DNA of 64,000 bases from Phascolarctos cinereus (lineage: Eukaryota > Chordata > Mammalia > Diprotodontia > Phascolarctidae), in assembly GCF_002099425.1 (NCBI RefSeq), contig NW_018344068.1, forward strand, positions 4,884,001 to 4,948,000, given 5' to 3'. A program made the position numbers and the translations under genes. This document shows, one piece after another, positions 56,095 through 64,000 of this stretch. The stretch's first letter is position 1; every line of letters starts with the position of its first letter. Below the pieces are notes generated by a model. That model saw only the letters and a program-made list of their open reading frames with translations. It was not told the origin of the DNA and ran no database searches.

Positions 56095-56355
56095 AAGGAA
56101 AGGGAATAAGCTTTTATATAGTGCTTACTAAATGACAAGCACTATGCTAAGCACATTTCAAATATCATCTCATTTGATCCTCACAATGATTCTGTGAGGT
56201 TGGTGCTATTATCTCCATTTTACAGTTGAGGAAGATGAGGCAAACAAATTAAGGGACTTACACAGGGTCACATAGCTAATAAGTGTTTGAGGATGGATTT
56301 GAACTCAGGTCTTCCTGAACCCAGGCATAACGCTCAATCTACTACATTACTTAGC
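56095..56355 (-). repeat. MIR, antisense
   Basis: 'tttatatagtgcttactaaa', 'cacaatgattctgtgaggtt', 'cacagggtcacatagctaat' and 'ctactacattacttagctga'. Confidence 0.85.
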
Positions 56356-56384
56356 TGACTCTATATAACACAAAGAGTCATTCT

Positions 56385-56695
56385 CCATAGATAAATGGTC
56401 AAAGGATATGAAGAAGATATTTTTAAAAGAAGTAATTGAAATTATACATGATTATAAGAAATCATGTTCCAAATCACTAACAATAAAAGAAATTCAAATT
56501 TAAATAACTCTGAGACTTCAATCCACTTGATACAAATTCTCAAATGATAAAAAATGTGTAATTGTTCCATACTAGAGAGGCAATAGGAAAAAGGGCACAC
56601 TGATGCACTGTTGGTAGAACTGTGAAATGGTCCAATTATTTTTGGTGTTAAATTGGAATTATTCAAGAAAAGTGAAGAAATTGTCTCTACCCTGT
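56385..56695 (+). repeat. L1 ORF2 C-terminal fragment
   Basis: 'agataaatggtcaaaggata', 'gcactgttggtagaactgtg' and 'aatggtccaattatttttgg' match the same ORF2 C-terminal part seen in the 22.5-24.8 kb L1. Confidence 0.7.
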
Positions 56696-56699
56696 AACC

Positions 56700-56835
56700 C
56701 TGTGATTATTTTACTAAACAAATAGTCTCCACCCTCTTGGAAGTCCAGTGCAGAAGCAGAGGTCTAAATATTCATCACAAATGAGATAAATTGTAAGGCT
56801 CTTAGCCCAGGGCCTCCTATATGTTGTTGGTGTTC
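56700..56835. other. No gene or clear repeat seen
   Basis: Short unassigned stretch between the L1 fragment and a SINE. Confidence 0.4.
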
Positions 56836-57058
56836 AGTTGTTTCAGTCATGTCTGACTTTTCATGATGCTATTTGGGATTTTCTTGGCAAAGATACTGGA
56901 GGGTTTTGCCATTTCCTTCTCCAGCTCATTTTACAGGTGAGAAAACTGAGGCAAATAGGGTGAAGTGACTTGCCCAGGGTCATTCAGGTAACTCAGGAAG
57001 ATGTCTTCTTGTCTCTGAGCCTGGTGCTCTATCCAATGTACCACCTAGCTGCCTGGTA
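56836..57058 (-). repeat. Marsupial tRNA-type SINE, antisense
   Basis: 'tcagttgtttcagtcatgtc', 'gattttcttggcaaagatac' and the head complement 'gtaccacctagctgcct'. Confidence 0.92.
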
Positions 57059-57327
57059 GATAATAAGTGCTATATAAATGTTAGCTATTATTATCAGTGG
57101 ATAGAAACTCTGAGCAGTAGAAACTATACTGTTATATATAGCACAGTATAGTTTATGTAGTGTCAGGTGAGGTCATTGAATCAAACTGTTTTACTTATTT
57201 TTGTCACAACAAAGGGCATGATCTGAGCTGGGAGGCTGTTACAATGACCAGAATACAAAGGCATAAGGCATCAGTTACATACATAGGGACAGAATGGGGA
57301 CTGGACCTGGGATTTCATTAGTCTAGG

Positions 57328-57417
57328 GCAAAGGTGGGAAACCTGAGGCCTCAAGGCCACACTTGAGGACCTAGAGGGGCCACATGTGGCCTCGAGGCCA
57401 CAGGTTCCCCACCCCTG
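57328..57417. mobile_element. Short palindromic MITE (about 90 bases)
   Basis: The two halves are inverted: 'ggtgggaaacctgaggcctc' against 'gaggccacaggttccccacc'. The ends read cagggg-like and cccctg. Size and ends suggest a non-autonomous hAT-type transposon, but no 8-base target duplication is clear. Confidence 0.6.
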
Positions 57418-57560
57418 ATAGGTGATACCCAGGTTAGAGAACTCTTTCCACCAGAATAGATTGGCCCCTTAGAGGGCTGTCTATGGCACTGAGAAGTTAA
57501 GTAACTTACCCAGGATTGGGTCACCAGCTGGTATATGTCAGAAGCAAGGTCTTCCTGGCC

Positions 57561-57671
<111 letters not shown>

Positions 57672-57719
57672 CATATGGATATAAATATTAATTTTGGCTT
57701 CAAAATACTTTTCTTACCA

Positions 57720-58350
57720 CTCACACTGCAGCCATTATAGTTCACACTATCTTTCTCTTTTCTAGACTACTACATATCCTTCTAACAGTTTTCTAGCCTC
57801 TACTCTTTCTTACTAGTCCATTCTAACTCATCATCTTCCTAATATCCTGTTCAGATCATACCACTCCCCAAAATTCTAGTCACCATCACCTTCCCAATAA
57901 AGTGCATATTCCTGATTTTGGTATTCAAGACTCTGTGTAATCTTATTCCAACATAATTTTTTGAGTTTTTTTTTTTCTCATGAAATATCTCTTTATGTAC
58001 TCTGTGTTCCAGCCAAAGTGTATTACTCCATACATTTCTGTCTTGCTCCCTACTATCTCCATACCTTTGTTCATGCCATCTCCCATTTCCATCTGTTGAA
58101 AATCTTCCCTTTGTTCAATGTGCAATGCAGTTGCTACTTCTTCTTCCAAGAGCCTTCCCTAACACCCCTTCCCCTCACCTCACCCCATAAAAGTGATTTC
58201 TCCTTCCTCAGATATCTCTTAGCACTTTGTCTGGACCTCTGTATTTATTATACTCTTTCATGTCACAATTATTGTGTATATGTCTCACTCCTACCCCCAG
58301 CTTTGAGCACAGGGTAGTTTATACAAGAGAGGTGATTAATAAATGTTAAA
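57720..58350 (+). repeat. L2 ORF2 end and 3' UTR
   Basis: 'cagatcataccactccccaa', 'gtgcatattcctgattttgg', 'aagagccttccctaacaccc' and 'gtgattaataaatgttaaat' run the length of an L2 3' region on this strand. Confidence 0.75.
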
Positions 58351-58606
58351 TGAAATAGAACTGAACTGAAACCCAAACTCCACGAGATATGATCCCAAAA
58401 AGCAGAGATCTCTCTAAAATCTACTCTATGCCTACCTCCTTTCTTTTAACTGAGAGAGTGTTTGCTTTCCATGGCTTCAGGACAACCTCTAACATGACAT
58501 CCTTAAAGGTCACAGTCTCTCTGCCTATCATGCTTCCTCTAGATACTCTTTGATCAGCATTTCCTAGGCTTCTGATATTCCAAAGTAGCTTTAGGCTGGG
58601 ATGATG

Positions 58607-58617
58607 AGGTCTTTCTT
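58607..58617 (+). repeat. Left target-site duplication of SINE
   Basis: The 11 bases 'aggtctttctt' recur exactly at 58842-58852. Confidence 0.85.
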
Positions 58618-58841
58618 TTCTTTTCTTCTCTTCTCTTCTCTTCTCTTCTCTTCTCTTCTCTTCTCTTCTCTTCTCTTCTCTTCTCTTCTCTTCTCTTTTC
58701 TTTTCATGAGGCAATCAAGGTTAAGTGATTTGCCCAGGGTCACACAGCTAGTAAGTGTCAAGTGTCTGAGGCCAGATTTGAACTCAGGTCCTCCTGACTC
58801 TAAGGCCAGAGCTCTATCCACTGTGCCATCTAGCTGCCCCA
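58618..58841 (-). repeat. Marsupial tRNA-type SINE with (TTCTC)n-expanded tail
   Basis: An antisense SINE ('ttaagtgatttgcccagggt', 'ccactgtgccatctagctgc') whose A-tail position holds about 15 TTCTC units plus TTTTC variants. The 11-base duplication lies outside both the pentamer tract and the SINE, so the tract is part of the inserted unit. Confidence 0.92.
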
Positions 58842-58857
58842 AGGTCTTTCTTAAAAA

Positions 58858-59125
58858 TCACTAAGGGCTTTAAAGTTTGCAAAGCACTTTATATGTTTTT
58901 TCATCTTATCCTCACAACAACTGTGTGAAATAGAAGCTATTATTATTATTATTATTATTATATAGGTGCTATTATCATATTATAGATAGGGAAATTCAGG
59001 CAGATGGAAGTGAAATGACTTACCCAAGGTCACCAGACTAGGAAGTGTTTGAGGCAGGATTTGAGATCAAGTCTTCCTGACTAAATCCATAGGTCTGTCC
59101 ACTATGCCACCCAGGCCATGTTCAT
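58858..59125 (-). repeat. MIR, antisense, with (TTA)n
   Basis: 'ctttaaagtttgcaaagcac', 'acaacaactgtgtgaaatag', '(TTA)7', 'acttacccaaggtcaccaga' and 'ccactatgccacccagg'. Confidence 0.85.
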
Positions 59126-59129
59126 TCTT

Positions 59130-59400
59130 GATGTCTGGGTGGGCGTGGATACTACATGGACGCCTGGGGACCAGCACCCTCTTCTGAATTCCATATACTG
59201 CAGCTAAGAATTGAAAAACCAGCTCATTATGTCATGAACCTGTAATCTAAATGGTGGAAAGGACATCACGGAAAGGGATTTGGGCCTACTGGTGTAGAAC
59301 TGTAGTTCAACTTCCAGCTCTCCTGATTACTGCCTCCCTGATCTTGAGCAAATCATTTTAGTTCTCTGAATCTCAGGTTCCATCTCTGTAAAAGAGTTTA
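59130..59400. other. Unassigned, ending in a SINE trace
   Basis: About 150 bases unassigned, then a diverged SINE-like piece ('gatcttgagcaaatcatttt'). Confidence 0.35.
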
Positions 59401-59404
59401 GAGT

Positions 59405-60030
59405 ATAAATATTTTAGAAAACAATTTAAAAATCACTCAACTATTCAATTTCTTTGATGCAGTAATCCTGCTCCTAGGAATATACCCAAGGAGGTCAAGT
59501 GATTGAAAGCAAGGGCCTTTACAAAACAAAATATTTATAGGAACACTCGTAACAAAAAAACTGAAAGCAAAATGTGTCCCCATCGATCAGGAAAGGGATG
59601 ACAAACTGTGGCATGTTAATGCAAAAGAATATTAATGCATTGTGAGATTGAAAAATGTGAGGAATTCAGAGAAACTTAGGAAGACTTGTATTAAGTGAGA
59701 TAGAATGAAGAAAACAGAACTAGGAGAAGAATGCACTCAATAACCATGTACAAATCATCATAACAACACAAAGCAGTTAAATTCGGATGAATATTAATGA
59801 GCACACATAGTCCTAGGGAACTCACACATACACATGTGCTTCCTCCCCCTCTCAGTAGAAGAGGGGAGTGCTATGAGGTGGAAATGTAGTGTACACTTTC
59901 AGATGAGATTGCTCTGTCACTTGGTTTTGCTACTGTTTTTTTCTTTGTTACAAGAAAGGGTGCAATAGTGAGGGGCTGAGTGCAAGGGTGAAATAATTGT
60001 GGTCTAAAATAAAAGGCAACAATGATTTAT
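59405..60030 (+). repeat. L1 3' end (ORF2 C-terminus and 3' UTR)
   Basis: 'ctgctcctaggaatataccc', 'atttataggaacactcgtaa', 'aaaacagaactaggagaaga' and 'tttctttgttacaagaaagg' are L1 C-terminal and 3' UTR blocks seen in the other L1 copies. Confidence 0.7.
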
Positions 60031-60166
60031 AATATATAAACATATATACATATACATACACACATATATATACACACATATAGTGAATGTATCTATACAT
60101 ATACACATATACTATATATGTGTATGTATATACATAAAATATATACTATATATATGTATGTGTGTA

Positions 60167-60206
<40 letters not shown>

Positions 60207-60243
60207 GAAAGAGAGAAACAGAGAGAGACAGAGACAGAGAGAC
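60031..60243. repeat. Compound AT/CA/GT/GA microsatellite
   Basis: TATACA-type imperfect repeats, about 19 GT units, then GAGACAGA. It follows the A-rich end of the L1 directly. Confidence 0.93.
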
Positions 60244-60414
60244 TTATATTAGATGACCTCAGCTCTAAATCCTATATTCCTATGATATCGTAAGCCTTAG
60301 AATTTACCAGGGATAAATTCCCTGAAAAATCACCACTCAACCAGAGTATGTAGTACCCTTGTGGGCTTCAGATAAACACGTCATTGCCCCCACATCTCCA
60401 CACTTTCTTTCATA

Positions 60415-60840
60415 AAAATACAGTTTATTTATTTCATTAAATATTTCCCAATTATATGTAAAAAATTAACATTCTTTTTTTTTTAAATGTTGAGTTCCAA
60501 ATTCTTCCCCTCTTGCCTACCCCTTCTCCACACCTTAAAAAGGCAAGGAATATGATATCAATTATACATGTGAAGTCATGCAAAACATATTTCCATGTTA
60601 GCTATGTTACAAAAGAAAACACACACACACACACACACAAGAAAAATAAAGTTAAAAAAGTATGCTTCAATCTGCACTCAGAGTTCATCAGTTCTCTCTC
60701 TGGAGGTGGAGAGCAATTTTCATCATGGGTCCTTTGGAATTGTCTTGGATCACTGTCTTGATCAGCAAAAGCTCAGTCTTTCACAATTTAATATTGATAT
60801 TCCAGTAACACTTTCAAGAGGATGTGGGTGTTCACTGGTC
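60415..60840 (-). repeat. L1 3' end, antisense
   Basis: 'cagtttatttatttcattaa', 'aaatgttgagttccaaattc', 'caattttcatcatgggtcct' and 'gaattgtcttggatcactgt'. A (CA)n tract lies at about 60.618-60.640 kb. Confidence 0.65.
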
Positions 60841-60884
60841 TGATATGCTGGCCCAAGAACTTTCTCTTGTTTTATACCTCAAGC

Positions 60885-60890
60885 TGTCTC

Positions 60891-60974
<84 letters not shown>
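60885..60974. repeat. (TC)n microsatellite
   Basis: TCTG variants lead into about 29 TC units. Confidence 0.97.
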
Positions 60975-60976
<2 letters not shown>

Positions 60977-62465
60977 AATCAGGAAGAAGTTACTAGATTG
61001 ACAACATGTTTATATTCTACCTATACTTCCTTGTGTCCTTACACATCAAAGTGCTGTAAAGCCCAGTGTAGGCTCTAATTGGCCACAGTTGCATAAGAAG
61101 GGGCCAGGAATAGGCTAATAGCTGTTAAGGAAGACAAATGGTCTTTTCCCCGGAGTTTGGCATTGTCTTTGTCTTTCGTCCTCCCCCTCATCTAAATGGA
61201 AGAGTAGAAGAGACTTAGGACTTGAAAACTTAGAATCTCAGCTCCTTCCCCACTCCCAGTCTTCTGAACTGTTTGGTAGTCACTAGGCAAATAATCATTA
61301 TCTGGCTTATTTTTGACCCTACAGAGATGAGAAGGAGGTATGTGGAATGATCACTATAAGCTAGGGTAAAGTATCTGAAAGAGAGACCAGGAATCCAGAG
61401 AAAAGACTCAACCTTGGAGTATTAGCTATCTGGGGGGATCCTGTTCTTTGTTATAATGATCTTGACACCCAGGGTTGAGATAGATTAAAAGAGGATAGTA
61501 GATGAGAAATTAGAGGTTACCTTGTCTAAACACGTCTTTTTACCAAAGGGAAACTAAGGTGCTGAATGATTATATGATGTTTCTGAGTCACACAGGTAAT
61601 GAATGACAAAAAATGATTTGCCCCTGATTCCATATCTAGCATTCATAACTGTATCATAACATTGCTATCTTCATCATCATCACCTACCCTCTAAGCTAGC
61701 ACCATTCTCTCTAGGACATCTCTGTTCAACTCTTAGCTCACTAGACTTTTCTGGTACATTAAATAATCCATAGTCAATTGCTAATGGCCATCTCCACCTG
61801 CCTGGACTCTGGCATTTTACCCAAACAATCCTTCACTAATCCCGATTAACTCTTTGTCTATATTGTTGCTTTCTCCCTCACCCATGGAGTCACCATATAG
61901 GCAATGTTATGATTTGTAAAAGGAATTTTCTACTGTTATAATCCTCCATTCAAAAACATGCCCCCAAAACTTTCAATGAGATACCTCATTCCTGTACCAT
62001 CCCCTACTTGTTTACTTTGTCAAGAATGGAAGTGATATTCATCATTATTTCAGTTTTTGATACCAAGTTAGAGAAAATAACAATTGTGAGTTTGGTGATT
62101 GACCATGGCTGTTATCTGAGGATGGGTCTCACTAAGTTGAGAAAGTCTTATCACCAGGCTGGCTACAGAGTGATGAATATTTAGACCACAGCAGCTCTCA
62201 GGGACTTTCTACTAAGTCACAGAGGGGTTGGAGCTCTCTAATGGGATACTACACTGATGAAATCACAGGTCGTTGATGAATTGATGGGTACACATGATAC
62301 TTGGATGATTCTATGACCTCACTGACATGCCCTCACTCTTGCTACCACATCTTCTCATCCTGTGTGATTTGTGTGAGTCTTCCAGGAAATCCTGCATAGA
62401 AGATTCACTCAACACACTTAACATCCTCCCTGGGGCCTTTATGTTTAAATTATATCACATACATG
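60975..62465. other. Mostly unassigned; no gene seen
   Basis: About 1.5 kb with few repeat traces: a MIR-like piece near 61.54-61.62 kb and a SINE-tail-like piece ending 'tgatgaaatcacaggtcgtt' near 62.27 kb. Nothing coding is supported. Confidence 0.35.
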
Positions 62466-62470
62466 TATAT

Positions 62471-62558
62471 AATGGGTGACCCCAAAGTCTTAGTGCAACA
62501 TTAGCCTTTAATAGCTCAAGTTTTTATAGCTTACACTGTTCTTTTGGGACACCCTGCA
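62471..62558. mobile_element. Mariner-like MITE (about 88 bases)
   Basis: The ends 'gggtgaccccaaagtctt' and 'cttttgggacaccc' are inverted repeats of the mariner type. AT-rich flanks are compatible with a TA target duplication. There is no room for a transposase. Confidence 0.65.
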
Positions 62559-62559
62559 T

Positions 62560-62795
62560 TATGCCAGATGTATGTAAAGTGCTTTGCAAACCTTAAAACA
62601 CCATATAAATGTCATTGTTGTTGTTATTATATATTAAATCATTACATATTTATTATTATATGTTAAATATGATAGATAATAGTTGCAAATGATATATATT
62701 ACACTCCTATGTCATGAAACTTTTATTACATGTGATCCTAATAATGTAATAACTTACACATTGCTTTATGGCTTATTCAATTGAAGAAACATTTG
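62560..62795. repeat. MIR/L2 traces and AT-rich DNA
   Basis: 'gtgctttgcaaaccttaaaa' and 'tgtcattgttgttgttatta' resemble a MIR tail. The remainder is AT-rich and unassigned. Confidence 0.45.
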
Positions 62796-62814
62796 TTCAG
62801 TGCTTACTATGTGC

Positions 62815-62985
62815 AAGGCAACATGGGGCAGTAGAACCAGGAAGATCTGGGTTCAAGCCCTACCTGTGACATATACTAGCTATGGGTCTCTGGACAAGTC
62901 ACGTAACCCAATCTCTAGTGAACTGAGACAGAGTTGTACAAAACAGCTGATCTGTAATGAGAATCATAGGTCTAGTCAATATATG
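62815..62985 (+). repeat. tRNA-type SINE (tail family)
   Basis: 'aacatggggcagtagaacca', 'ctctggacaagtcacgtaac' and the tail 'agaatcataggtctagtc'. Confidence 0.75.
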
Positions 62986-62997
62986 TATATATTGAAG

Positions 62998-63235
62998 GCA
63001 ACTAGGTGGCTTAGTCAATGAAATATTAAACCTGCCATCAAAAAGATGTGAGTTCAAATCCTGCCCCAGGCACTTATTAATTATGTGACTCTGGGTAAGT
63101 CACTTAACCCCTTTCATCCCTTGTTTCATCAGTTGTGAAATGGGGATATTAACAGCACCTACCTCACAGGACTGTTGTAAGGATCAAATAAGGTATCATA
63201 AAGAGCTTTGTTATCTAAATGTTAGGTGTTATTAT
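62998..63235 (+). repeat. tRNA-type SINE with MIR-like tail
   Basis: 'ggcaactaggtggcttagtc', 'ctctgggtaagtcacttaac' and 'ggactgttgtaaggatcaaa'. Confidence 0.85.
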
Positions 63236-63309
63236 TATATAGTTATATATGTGATATATTCAAGTAATATAAGGCTGCATTTTTATAACTGCAAGTTATA
63301 TATAAAGGT

Positions 63310-63735
63310 GCTATGGTGGCATAGAAAGAGGCCTGGGTTTGAGGCCCAGGTCAGTGGACCTGAGTTCAAATTCTGCTTTTTATTATCTGTGGGACTTTGG
63401 GTCCTTCATTGTCTCCGGGCTTCAGTTTCCTCATTTATACAATGAAGGGTTTGAACTAAATGTCTTCCAAGGTTCCCTTCCAGCTCTAAATTCTATAATC
63501 CTATGGAGTCCAAGGACCTGAGTTTGGATTCTGCCTTTGTAACTAACCAGTTGCATGACCCTGGGATAAGTCACTTAAGTCCTTTGGAGGCTCAGTTTCC
63601 TCATCAGCACTATGAAGCCAGCAATATTTGTACTGCCTGCCTCCCAGGATTGTTATGAAGGGAGTGCCATAAAAATGTCAATTTTAATAATGTAATATAA
63701 ACCTTAAAGGTGCTGCATAAATATGATTTATCATT
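63310..63735 (+). repeat. Two successive MIR/tRNA-type SINEs
   Basis: The first ends with 'ttgaactaaatgtcttccaa' and 'cccttccagctctaaattct'. The second runs from 'tccaaggacctgagtttgga' to 'ccttaaaggtgctgcataaa'. Confidence 0.75.
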
Positions 63736-63739
63736 ATAT

Positions 63740-64000
63740 AGCTTTCAGTCAAACCTCTTGAGCCTAAGAAGGTTAACACACTTCTGAGATGCCCTCTGTG
63801 GTCTTCCCACATTTTGCATAGATTTAAGCTGCCCAGAAACATTTTTACTTGTCTCAGGAACTACTTCCAGCTCAAGCTCCCCCCGCCCTTCCCCAAGTAC
63901 CCAAGGGAAAAATGAAACCCTAGACAAACTTATGAGCAGAATAAATTTTCCATGATTCAGTGGCTCCAACAAATCTATCGTGTGGCTTGTGTTCTCTGGA
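63740..64000. other. No gene seen
   Basis: Unassigned sequence to the window edge. Confidence 0.35.

Overview
The window reads as a stretch of marsupial nuclear DNA, intergenic or deep intronic. I find no host protein-coding gene that I can support. The marsupial call rests on repeat content. There are dozens of tRNA-like SINEs of the type that opens 'ggcagctaggtggtgcagtgg' and carries a 3' part reading 'ttcttggcaaagatactgg' on the opposite strand. These sit beside MIR, L2, L3/CR1 and RTE copies and an L1 lineage whose ORF1 and ORF2 proteins differ from placental L1. Alu, B1 and placental-type L1 are absent. The exact species cannot be told from the sequence alone.

Layout. 1-7.5 kb: MIR/tRNA-type SINEs, L2 3' ends, one L3/CR1 3' end and an RTE-like fragment. 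7.6-10.7 kb: an old sense L1 interrupted by a 1.74-kb antisense insert that looks like a processed retrocopy of an unidentified transcript. 10.7-12.3 kb: a hAT-like MITE, a SINE and L2 pieces. 12.3-19.65 kb: a long, decayed sense L1 broken up by SINEs and by a 2.89-kb antisense HAL1-like element (L1 5' UTR plus ORF1, no ORF2) with 15-bp target-site duplications, sitting in the codons of the old L1's FADD reverse-transcriptase motif. 19.7-21.9 kb: RTE and more HAL1/L1-like sequence. 22.0-25.2 kb: an antisense L3/CR1 split by a 5'-truncated antisense L1 (16-bp duplications) that still encodes a recognisable ORF2 C-terminus. 25.2-43.7 kb: L2, MIR, SINEs (one SINE-in-SINE nest), microsatellites and a hAT-like MITE. 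43.8-46.9 kb: a sense L3/CR1 ORF2 broken by a 7SL (SRP) RNA pseudogene with a (GA)n tail. 47-52 kb: L1 tails, SINEs and the least repeat-like DNA of the window (about 48.7-49.3 and 50.65-51.75 kb), which could hold conserved non-coding elements. 52-64 kb: L3/CR1 endonuclease region, a tandemly repeated SINE tail, L2 3' ends, two small palindromic MITEs and many long microsatellites.

The most useful observations are the HAL1-like element with its insertion history and the PIP-box-like motif at the start of its ORF1; the 7SL RNA pseudogene; the unidentified retrocopy; and one 49-codon open stretch behind a good splice-acceptor-like sequence near 55.69 kb. Family names come from recognition by eye; boundaries without a stated target duplication are good to roughly 20-50 bases.
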